From an uncultured Pseudomonadota bacterium (GTDB lineage Bacteria > Pseudomonadota > Alphaproteobacteria > RF32 > CAG-239), in NCBI GenBank assembly GCA_902795745.1, contig CADBMG010000134.1, positions 1 to 8,303 of the forward strand: a DNA stretch of 8,303 bases. The letters run 5' to 3'. This document shows, one piece after another, positions 1 to 6,371 of the stretch. Below the pieces are notes generated by a model that was given only the letters and a program-made list of their open reading frames with translations, was not told the origin of the DNA and did not search any database. Both the position numbers and the translations under genes were made by a program. Position 1 is the first letter of the stretch. Each line of letters opens with the position of its first letter.

Positions 1-1
1 A

Positions 2-115
2 GATGTCCGTGACAAGGCTCTGAGCATTTTCACGAGCAAGATGACAACCGTCATCTACGGCAACCTCCACACCTCCGAGCAAGAGCTGCTGGAGAAGATG
101 GGGCTTGCACATTGA
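2..115 (+). CDS. 3' end of an unidentified protein (partial)
   Basis: An open frame enters from the left edge and encodes 37 residues ending in EKMGLAH before a TGA stop at 113-115. I do not recognise the family from so short a tail. The other two forward frames hit stops within about 25 bases, and a strong terminator follows at once, so this is a believable gene end. Codon use differs from everything downstream: third positions are G or C in 28 of 37 codons, with AAC, ATC, TAC, ACC, CTG and GGC preferred. That could reflect a highly expressed gene in a genome with strong codon bias, or foreign origin; 37 codons cannot decide. It is the only gene in the window that clearly stops with TGA. Confidence 0.7.
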   Translation, partial: DVRDKALSIFTSKMTTVIYGNLHTSEQELLEKMGLAH

Positions 116-120
116 TTGAA

Positions 121-154
121 GAGAGGAGACTGCTTAGCGGCAGCCTCCTTTTTT
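121..154 (+). terminator. Rho-independent terminator
   Basis: A GC-rich hairpin with arms AGGAGACTGC and GCAGCCTCCT (one A/C mismatch) around the loop TTAGCG is followed directly by a run of T. It starts six bases after the TGA of the upstream gene, so it should end that transcript and isolate it from the transglycosylase gene that follows. Confidence 0.9.
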
Positions 155-189
155 GTATTTCCCACCTGTGGATTTTTATGTGTTTTTAA

Positions 190-217
190 TTAACGTGACG
201 CAAAAATCGGCTATACT
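190..217 (+). promoter_or_regulatory. Predicted sigma70-type promoter of the mltB-like gene
   Basis: A -10 box TATACT (212-217) lies 16 bases downstream of a -35-like TTAACG (190-195). It sits in the AT-rich gap after the terminator and would start transcription near 224, giving a leader of about 25 bases with a Shine-Dalgarno AGAGG (238-242). The assignment is by consensus match only. Confidence 0.55.
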
Positions 218-250
218 GAACAAAATTTTATGGTTTTAGAGGCTGATATG

Positions 251-1546
251 ATGAAAAAAATCCGAGTTTGGGCATTGATTTTGATAATTTTAGGCATCAG
301 TGGTTGTTCAAATGTGCAACCGGCGCAGGCAGAAGCTGTATCTGTTACACCACCGAAAGAATGGACAACATGGTTGAACGGATTACAAAAAGAGATGTTA
401 TCACGAGGAATCAGTCAAAAAACATTGGATGTGGCTTATAAAGGAAAAAATTATTATCATCCGGTGTCGGCAGTAGTACAGCAAGATAAAAAACAAACCG
501 AATTCGTGCTGACAACATGTGCTTATGTTAATCGTTTGGTAAATAAAGAACGTGTTAAAGAAGCTCGCAAACAGTATAAAATTTTGAAGAAAAAATATCA
601 GAATATAGAAGATGAATATAATGTTCCGCTCAATTATATGGTAGCATTTTGGGGAGTTGAAACCAACTTCGGGCAAAACAAGGGAAGATATAACCTGATT
701 GATAGTTTGACTAATTTAAGTTATAAAAACCGTCGTTCGGAGTTTTTCAAAAACGAATTGTATAACGTATTGAAAATTATGGAAAAACATCAGTTGACAG
801 GAGAAAAAATCCGCGGTTCATGGGCCGGAGCAATGGGGCATTTCCAATTTATGCCGTCAACGTATATTCATTATGCGGTTGATTTTGACGGAGATAAAGT
901 TCCAGATATATGGAATTCCTTTCCTGACGCATTGGCATCAGCTGAAAATTATCTGACTAAACTCGGATGGAAGAAAAACGAGCCGTGGGGTACAAGAGTA
1001 CAATTGCCATGGGATGTTGAACTTAAAGATGTCGGTCGCAAAAATTATAAAACCATCGCCGAATGGAAAAAAGCCGGTGTTAAGACTTACGGCGGTAGAG
1101 AATTGCCTTATGGCGACGATATGAAAGCGGCATTGATGCTGCCAGACGGTCGAAAAGGTCCGGCTTATCTGGTAATGAGTAACTTTAATCGGGTGATGAT
1201 TTGGAATCATTCCGACAATTATGCACTAGCGGTTGTAATGCTTGCTGATTATGCCGCTGATGATGATAAAAAGTGGACACCTTTGGTTGCCGCGCAACAA
1301 TATACAATGAACAGTGAAGAAATATTGCAAATTCAAAAGTTTTACAATAGATATTTCAAGAAAAACATTAAGGAAGATGGCAAGTTGGGTTCGCAAACCA
1401 GAGAGGCGGTAAAGGCATTGCAAAAAGCTGCAAAATTACCGCAAGACGGTTATCCTGATTACAGATTGCTGAAAAAAGTGCAAAATTATAGTTCTAAATC
1501 AGGCTTGGCAACGGTTTTGCCGGCAAAACGACCAAAGAATAAGTAA
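251..1546 (+). CDS. Lytic murein transglycosylase, MltB family lipoprotein
   Basis: Predicted lipid-anchored enzyme that cleaves the MurNAc-GlcNAc bond of peptidoglycan with formation of 1,6-anhydroMurNAc. The 431-residue product starts with a short basic segment and a hydrophobic stretch ending in ISGC (Cys19), a good lipobox. Residues about 35-335 form the SLT_2 catalytic domain: the motif FWGVETNFG carries the expected catalytic Glu (E137), followed by the typical GSWAGAMGHFQFMPSTY block. Residues about 354-413 resemble a PG_binding_1 repeat that would hold the enzyme on the wall. The Shine-Dalgarno AGAGG at 238-242 serves the adjacent ATGs at 248 and 251; an upstream ATG at 230 precedes that site and would give a poorer signal peptide. 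It has its own promoter and is probably transcribed separately from, or reads into, the rlpA run. Confidence 0.93.
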   Translation: MKKIRVWALILIILGISGCSNVQPAQAEAVSVTPPKEWTTWLNGLQKEMLSRGISQKTLDVAYKGKNYYHPVSAVVQQDKKQTEFVLTTCAYVNRLVNKERVKEARKQYKILKKKYQNIEDEYNVPLNYMVAFWGVETNFGQNKGRYNLIDSLTNLSYKNRRSEFFKNELYNVLKIMEKHQLTGEKIRGSWAGAMGHFQFMPSTYIHYAVDFDGDKVPDIWNSFPDALASAENYLTKLGWKKNEPWGTRVQLPWDVELKDVGRKNYKTIAEWKKAGVKTYGGRELPYGDDMKAALMLPDGRKGPAYLVMSNFNRVMIWNHSDNYALAVVMLADYAADDDKKWTPLVAAQQYTMNSEEILQIQKFYNRYFKKNIKEDGKLGSQTREAVKALQKAAKLPQDGYPDYRLLKKVQNYSSKSGLATVLPAKRPKNK

Positions 1547-1570
1547 ATATGCATAAGTATGCGAAAATGC

Positions 1571-1599
1571 TTGCGGAAATATGTAAAAAACATTATTGT
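1571..1599 (+). promoter_or_regulatory. Weak candidate promoter for the rlpA run
   Basis: In the 81-base gap between the transglycosylase gene and rlpA, TTGCGG (1571-1576) and TATTGT (1594-1599) are spaced by 17 bases. Both boxes are imperfect, and the gap is AT-rich enough for chance matches. I see no terminator in this gap, so readthrough from upstream is an alternative. Confidence 0.27.
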
Positions 1600-1627
1600 T
1601 GCGACATAATTTAATTAGAGTAAATTG

Positions 1628-2737
1628 ATGAATATGAACTATATGAAAAAGATTTTAATTTTAATGGCAGCGGTTGCATCGCTTTCTTCTTGTGCTACCG
1701 GAACTCCGGAATTAGCAGGACTTTCGCCGCAAGCGCAAGCTGAGATTATCAAAAACTATGGTGGTATCTATAAAGTAGGAAATCCGTATCAAATTGCCGG
1801 TCGCTGGTATTATCCGAAGGAAGATTATAACTATACCGAAACCGGCATTGCTTCATGGTATGGAGAGGATTTTAACGGTAAAGTAACGGCAAACGGAGAG
1901 CGGTATAATATGAATACGCTGACCGCGGCACACCGTACATTGCCGTTGCCGAGTATTGTTAAAGTTACCAACTTGCAAAATGGACGTTCAATTGTGGTAA
2001 GAGTTAATGATCGTGGTCCGTATGTTAAAGACAGAATTATAGATTTATCAAAACACGGAGCGCAATTGTTGGGCTATATGGGACAAGGTACCACAAAGGT
2101 CAAAGTTGAAATTCTGGAAAAAGAAAGTAAGGCTCTGAAAGCGGCAATGCTTAATGAACCTCAGGCGGATAAAGATGCGGCATTGAAGGCGGCAGAAAGT
2201 GCAAAACCGGCGCATTCTTTATATGAATCGTCAGCAGAAAGACAAAAAGCTGGCGAAGAGGAAGAGGAAAAAATGGCGGCAATTTATGCCAGTGCCGGAG
2301 GCAAAACGTTTGAAGTAGGAAAATATCAACCGTCCGATGTTGCTTCAAAACCGGTAGCATACGGTTCGGCGGCGGCAGCTGACGGTGGGCAAAAATCCGG
2401 CGAATACGGTAAGATGAGTGCAACAGCCAAAGTAACGGAAAACGCCGGCATATATGCTCAGGCGGCACAAAATCCGCAAACAGCGGTAGCAAAAGGGTAC
2501 CAATCTGCCGAAGGTTATTATGTTCACGTGGGATCTTTTTCACGCTATGACTTAGCACATCAGCAACTGGTACGTGTTAAAGAATACGGCAGTGCTCACA
2601 TTATGAATGTTGATGTTAACGGCAAGACGTTTTATCGCGTGGTTATTGGCCCTTACGGGCAAAAAGAAGAAGCGACGGTAACTAAGGCTAAGCTTACATA
2701 TTACGGCATAAAAGATGCAAATATTGTTAAAAAGTAG
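1628..2737 (+). CDS. rlpA: RlpA family septal ring lytic transglycosylase with SPOR domain
   Basis: Lipoprotein expected at the division septum; in Pseudomonas aeruginosa RlpA is a lytic transglycosylase acting on glycan strands stripped of stem peptides. The N-terminus has a signal peptide with lipobox LSSC (Cys22). Residues about 70-163 are the double-psi beta-barrel (ASWYG, AAHRTLPLP, VRVNDRGPY), with E91, H102 and D128 spaced as in characterised RlpA. Residues about 296-369 form a SPOR domain (YYVHVGSFS ... FYRVVIGPY) that binds denuded glycan. Between them lies a 130-residue linker rich in Ala, Lys, Glu and Gly, probably disordered. The start at 1628 is chosen for AGAG at 1617-1620, seven bases upstream; in-frame ATGs at 1634 and 1643 are also possible, and a TTG at 1625 is less so. 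An Asn (N94) replaces the Asp usual three residues after E91. Confidence 0.93.
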   Translation: MNMNYMKKILILMAAVASLSSCATGTPELAGLSPQAQAEIIKNYGGIYKVGNPYQIAGRWYYPKEDYNYTETGIASWYGEDFNGKVTANGERYNMNTLTAAHRTLPLPSIVKVTNLQNGRSIVVRVNDRGPYVKDRIIDLSKHGAQLLGYMGQGTTKVKVEILEKESKALKAAMLNEPQADKDAALKAAESAKPAHSLYESSAERQKAGEEEEEKMAAIYASAGGKTFEVGKYQPSDVASKPVAYGSAAAADGGQKSGEYGKMSATAKVTENAGIYAQAAQNPQTAVAKGYQSAEGYYVHVGSFSRYDLAHQQLVRVKEYGSAHIMNVDVNGKTFYRVVIGPYGQKEEATVTKAKLTYYGIKDANIVKK

Positions 2738-2747
2738 GAGAAAACAG

Positions 2748-3890
2748 ATGAATAAGAAAATGGGACTGGTTTTGCTTTTGAGCGGAATAATCGGTGCGGT
2801 TAATGCTCAAGCATTTGAAACAGCAGCGCGCAATGCCATTTTAATGGATTATGATACGGGAGAGTATCTGTTTGAAAAAAATATTACCGAGGCAGTGCCG
2901 CCGGCATCTATGAGCAAGCTTATGACCGTTTATATTTTAATGAACAGAATTAAAGACGGCAGTGTAAGACTTGATGATATATTTACGGTTAGTGAGAATG
3001 CATGGCGTAAAGGCGGAGCAGCAACCGGAGGTTCTACAATGTTCTTAGCCATCGGCGACAGAGTGAGTGTTGAGGATTTAATTAAAGGAATTGTAATTCA
3101 ATCCGGTAATGATGCTTGTATTGTGGTGGCGGAAAATATTGCCGGTTCGGAAGAAGATTTTGCCCTTTTGATGAACAAAACTGCGCATGAGCTGGGACTG
3201 AAAAACAGTAGTTTTGCCAATTCGACAGGTCTTCCGCATCCCGATCAAAAAATGTCGATGGAAGATTTAGCGATATTATCACAGCATATTATTCGCGAAT
3301 TTCCGGATTTGTACCATTATTTTAGTGAAAAGGATTTTACCTACAACAATATCAAACAGGGTAATCGTAACCCGCTGTTATATACCATGAAAGGGGCAGA
3401 CGGTTTGAAAACCGGACACACCGAAGAAGCCGGATTTTGTCTGAATGCTTCGGCAACCAAAGGTAATCGCCGTTTGATTGAGGTGATGAGCGGTATGAGC
3501 AGTAATAAAGAACGTTCGGAAGAAGCTGAGCGTTTGATGAGCTGGGGATTTAGAGAATTCGACAACTTTAAGCTGTTCAATAGCGGGGATATAATTTCCC
3601 AAGCAAAAGTTTGGTATGGCGTTAAACCTTCTGTTAACTTAACGGTAGCAAAAGATGTTTTGAAAACTATTCATTTGAGCCAAACAGATAATGTAAAAGC
3701 CAAAGCGGAATTTGATGAACCGGTTAAGGCTCCTATTGTTGCCGGACAAGAAATCGGTAAAATGAAGATAAAAATTCATGGCCAAAATCCATTGTATGTT
3801 CCTTTAGTGGCGGCAGAAAATGTTGATGAAGTCGGACTTTTAGGCAGATTTTGGGCTAATGTGAAATACTTTATTTTCGGGGCTAAATAG
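2748..3890 (+). CDS. D-alanyl-D-alanine carboxypeptidase (PBP5/DacA-DacC type)
   Basis: Periplasmic low-molecular-weight penicillin-binding protein that removes the terminal D-Ala from peptidoglycan pentapeptides. The 380-residue product has a signal peptide probably cut near VNAQA (residue 20-22). All three active-site motifs of the serine family (peptidase S11) are present: SMSK with nucleophile S54 and K57, SGN at 119-121, and KTG at 221-223. The remaining part fits the PBP5 C-terminal beta domain and ends in a hydrophobic/amphipathic segment (FWANVKYFIFG) that would anchor it to the inner membrane. The start at 2748 has a strong AGGAG at 2736-2740 that overlaps the rlpA stop codon, with ten bases between the two genes; an in-frame ATG at 2715 lies inside rlpA and would spoil the signal peptide. 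It is cotranscribed with rlpA in many Alphaproteobacteria. Confidence 0.95.
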   Translation: MNKKMGLVLLLSGIIGAVNAQAFETAARNAILMDYDTGEYLFEKNITEAVPPASMSKLMTVYILMNRIKDGSVRLDDIFTVSENAWRKGGAATGGSTMFLAIGDRVSVEDLIKGIVIQSGNDACIVVAENIAGSEEDFALLMNKTAHELGLKNSSFANSTGLPHPDQKMSMEDLAILSQHIIREFPDLYHYFSEKDFTYNNIKQGNRNPLLYTMKGADGLKTGHTEEAGFCLNASATKGNRRLIEVMSGMSSNKERSEEAERLMSWGFREFDNFKLFNSGDIISQAKVWYGVKPSVNLTVAKDVLKTIHLSQTDNVKAKAEFDEPVKAPIVAGQEIGKMKIKIHGQNPLYVPLVAAENVDEVGLLGRFWANVKYFIFGAK

Positions 3891-4535
3891 ATGAAAGGTA
3901 AGTTTATTACCTTAGAGGGTGGAGAAGGATGCGGAAAATCAACGCAATCCAAGTTGTTACAGGCTTATTTGCAGGCAAAAGGGATAGAAACTCTGCTTTC
4001 TAAAGAGCCCGGAGGAACACCGGAAGGAATAGTTTTACGTCAATTATTGGTAACGGGAGATAAGGATAAATTTGATCCTATTACCGAATGTCTGCTTTAT
4101 TATGCCGATAGAAGGCAACATCTGACGAAGCTGGTTTGGCCGGCAATGAATGAGGGAAAATGGGTTATCAGTGACAGATATGCCGATTCAACAGAAGCAT
4201 ATCAGTATTATGGTTATAACAAACGGATTGATTACGCAACTTTGCAAAATATGTATCAAATTGTTGCGGGAGATTTTAAGCCGGATTTGACTTTGATATT
4301 AGATATGCCGCCGGAAGTAGGAATGGCTCGTTCCTTTGCCAAAGCAGCCTCTATGGAAAGTAAGGAATTGCGTTTTGAAAGTCGGCAGATTGATTTTCAC
4401 AATAATTTGCGGCATGGATTTTTAGAAATTGCCAAGCGTGAGCCTGAGCGTTGTGTCGTGATTAATGCCGATACGGATATTGAAACGTTACACCAACGGA
4501 TTGTAAAAGTTGTTGAAGAAAGGTTAAAGCCGTAA
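3891..4535 (+). CDS. tmk: Thymidylate kinase
   Basis: Cytoplasmic kinase converting dTMP plus ATP to dTDP, essential for dTTP supply. At 214 residues it has the usual length. The P-loop GGEGCGKST lies at 10-18, the EPGGTP motif at 39-44, and the DRY motif (D95-R96-Y97) contacts the substrate. The segment SKELRFESRQIDFHNN matches the family's LID and following region. The ATG follows the TAG of the carboxypeptidase gene without a gap, with GGGG at 3879-3882 as the likely ribosome binding site inside the upstream gene, so translation is probably coupled. The next gene, holB, starts one base after its stop, a pairing common across bacteria. Confidence 0.97.
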   Translation: MKGKFITLEGGEGCGKSTQSKLLQAYLQAKGIETLLSKEPGGTPEGIVLRQLLVTGDKDKFDPITECLLYYADRRQHLTKLVWPAMNEGKWVISDRYADSTEAYQYYGYNKRIDYATLQNMYQIVAGDFKPDLTLILDMPPEVGMARSFAKAASMESKELRFESRQIDFHNNLRHGFLEIAKREPERCVVINADTDIETLHQRIVKVVEERLKP

Positions 4536-4536
4536 G

Positions 4537-5589
4537 ATGTCGGAAAATTCAGTGATAACACCACAAAATAATAATTATATTGTTGGACAAGCTGAGGCCG
4601 AAAATATATTTTTGCAAGCGTGGCGAAGCGGTAACCTTCATCATGCATGGATTTTACATGGTCCTAAGGGGATAGGTAAAGCGACAATGGCCTATCGGAT
4701 TGCTCGCTTTTTGTTAAATGGTGAAGCAAAAAATAAAAATGAAGTGAAGTCATTGCAAATTGCTGAAAATACAACGATATTTCAACAGATAGCTAACGGA
4801 TCGGCTCTGGATTTGATGGTTTTGGAGCGTGATTATATAGAAACTGATCGCAAAAAGATATTAAATGCGATTAAAAAAGGCGAGGTTATTACTGAAGATG
4901 AATTATCCGGATTACGGAAATCGGCCTTTATTCGGGTTGATGATGTACGCAAAGTTAATGAATTTTTGAGCAAAACTTCGTTTAATGACGGCTGGCGCGT
5001 AGTAATTGTTGATAGTGCTGATGACATGAATAAAAATGCGGCGAATGCATTATTGAAAATACTTGAAGAACCGCCGGCAAAGACTATTTTGTTATTGGTT
5101 AGTCATAACATAGGTACATTGTTACCGACCATTCGTTCGCGATGTGCTAAGTTACCAATGAAAGCATTGCAAAATCAAGATGTTGCCGGATTGTTGAGGC
5201 GTTATCGCTCGGAACTGAGTGAAGCGACAATTGCCAAGTTGGTCGAAATGAGTAACGGAAGCATAGGTAAAGCCATTTTGTATGCTGATTTGCAGGCTTT
5301 TACTATCTATGATGAACTTTGTGAAATTTTATATGCCAAACAGAAGTTTAAAACATCGCAACTGCTTGATTTTTGCACTAAAATGGCGACAGATTCCGAT
5401 AAATTTTCACTATTGGAAGAATTATTGATGAAGGTGTTTAAGGAAAATATGTCGTCTTGTCAAGATGTTGAAGCTCTATATCAGTGTAAAGTAGAGGCGG
5501 AAAAAATGTTTACCGATTGTGCAACAGTCAATATGGATAAGCGAATGATGCTGATTACATTATTATCTGATATATGTAAGGTGTTGTAA
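4537..5589 (+). CDS. holB: DNA polymerase III subunit delta'
   Basis: Clamp-loader subunit of the replicative polymerase, an AAA+ family member. The 350-residue protein has a Walker A-like GPKGIGKAT at 42-50, a degenerate Walker B region VVIVDSADD at 155-163, the hallmark ANALLKILEEPP, and the SRC motif at 201-203 (RSRC in context). The four zinc-binding cysteines seen in E. coli delta' after the Walker A region are absent; in their place is the LDLMVLERD-type segment and VDDVRKVNEFL, which I associate with alphaproteobacterial delta'. It begins one base after tmk and its TAA shares one base with the ATG of tatD (TAATG), so both junctions suggest coupled translation. Confidence 0.95.
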   Translation: MSENSVITPQNNNYIVGQAEAENIFLQAWRSGNLHHAWILHGPKGIGKATMAYRIARFLLNGEAKNKNEVKSLQIAENTTIFQQIANGSALDLMVLERDYIETDRKKILNAIKKGEVITEDELSGLRKSAFIRVDDVRKVNEFLSKTSFNDGWRVVIVDSADDMNKNAANALLKILEEPPAKTILLLVSHNIGTLLPTIRSRCAKLPMKALQNQDVAGLLRRYRSELSEATIAKLVEMSNGSIGKAILYADLQAFTIYDELCEILYAKQKFKTSQLLDFCTKMATDSDKFSLLEELLMKVFKENMSSCQDVEALYQCKVEAEKMFTDCATVNMDKRMMLITLLSDICKVL

Positions 5590-6371
5590 TGTTTACGGAT
5601 AGCCATTGCCATATTAACAGTGAAGAATTTTCCGCGGATAGAGATAGTGTTGTTGCAAGAGCGCGGCAGATGAAGGTTAAGTATATTTTGGATGTCAGTG
5701 ATGATATTGCCAAAACAAAGGAAATAGTTGAATTCTGCAAGAATAATAAAAATATATATACCACAGTAGGTGTTCATCCTGAACTGGCAGATAAGTATAA
5801 TAATTTGACCGCAAACGAATTGTTGGAGGCAGCATCTTCTCCTTATGTTGTAGGTATTGGCGAATGTGGTTTGGATTATTATTATAATTCAGATATAAAA
5901 GATAGTCAAATCAAAGTATTAGAAGAACATATTAAAGCTGCACAAGAATCTGATTTACCGCTTATCATTCACAATCGAGATGCTGGTAAGGATTGGATGC
6001 ATATTTTAATCAATGGTTATAAAGAGAAACCTATTAAAGGTGAGTTGCATTGATTTTCATCTTCCTCGGAATTATGTAAAGCTGCGCTTGATATTGGGTT
6101 TTATATATCTGCTTCCGGTATTATTACATTTAAGAAAAGTGAAGATTTGCGTAACATTTTTGCCTCAATTCCGCTGAATCGTTTATTGATTGAGACAGAT
6201 TCTCCGTTTTTATCTCCCGTTCCACACAGGGGAAAGCGCAATGAGCCGGCTTTTGTGGTCAATACAGCAGAAGTATTGGCACAAATTAAAGGTGTATCAA
6301 TTGAGGAAATGGCACAAATTACCACGCGTAATTTTTTGACATTGTTTAATAAGGTAAAAACTGATGAGTAA
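5589..6371 (+). CDS. TatD family metal-dependent hydrolase with an in-frame TGA at codon 155
   Basis: Member of the TatD/YcfH amidohydrolase-fold family, metal-dependent hydrolases several of which show DNase activity. Read through one TGA, the gene gives 260 residues, the family's usual length. All six expected metal ligands are visible: H6 and H8 (SHCH), E92 (GIGECGLDY), H128 (IIHNRD), H154 (GELH) and D203 (IETDSP). Codon 155 (6051-6053) is TGA where relatives have Cys in HCFSG; translation then resumes perfectly in frame with FSSSE, GFYISASGIITFK, ETDSPFLSPVPHRGKRNEP and a normal C-terminus. There is no frameshift and no second stop. If TGA terminates, the product is 154 residues and lacks D203 and about 40% of the barrel, so it should be inactive. 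The gene overlaps holB by one base and the next gene by eight. Selenocysteine, recent nonsense mutation and sequence error all remain open. Confidence 0.9.
6051..6053 (+). other. In-frame TGA at the conserved Cys position of TatD
   Basis: This TGA replaces the TGT or TGC expected for Cys in the family motif His-Cys-Phe-Ser, a single-base difference. It lies next to metal ligand H154. The following base is T, generally a good termination context in bacteria, so plain leaky readthrough is not favoured. Whether it encodes selenocysteine or stops translation cannot be decided from this window. Confidence 0.85.
6074..6094 (+). promoter_or_regulatory. Candidate SECIS-like hairpin downstream of the tatD TGA
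   Basis: The transcript can fold as ATGT-A-AAGC / TGC loop / GCTT-G-ATAT: four upper pairs, an A/G mismatch, then four lower pairs including one G-U. The apical loop (6083-6085) begins 29 bases after the TGA and has G as its second base, which agrees with the general bacterial SECIS pattern as I know it (hairpin shortly downstream of UGA, small loop with an early G). The stem is short and AT-rich, and such hairpins arise by chance, so this is only a candidate. Confidence 0.3.

Noticed and set aside
401..1423. Open frames on the minus strand inside the MltB-type gene, and similar ones across the window
   Set aside because: They lie opposite well-supported genes, have no recognisable domains or ribosome binding sites, and look like shadow frames of AT-rich coding sequence.
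1551..1562. Small hairpin GCAT-AAGT-ATGC after the MltB-type gene as a terminator
   Set aside because: Only four base pairs and no following T run.
6062..6071. Inverted repeat TTCCTCGGAA just after the tatD TGA as the SECIS element
   Set aside because: The arms would leave a two-base loop, too tight for a stable hairpin, and it lies closer to the TGA than expected for a SECIS loop.
6147..6371. A separate small gene starting with TTG in the 3' part of tatD
   Set aside because: It is in the same frame as tatD and encodes the family's own C-terminal region; TTG 6147 lies in the middle of conserved TatD sequence, and it lacks a convincing ribosome binding site. It is the second part of one gene.
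5589..6371. Genome-wide TGA to Trp reassignment as the cause of the internal TGA
   Set aside because: The affected residue aligns with Cys, not Trp; Trp is TGG in every gene here, and the upstream gene uses TGA as its stop.
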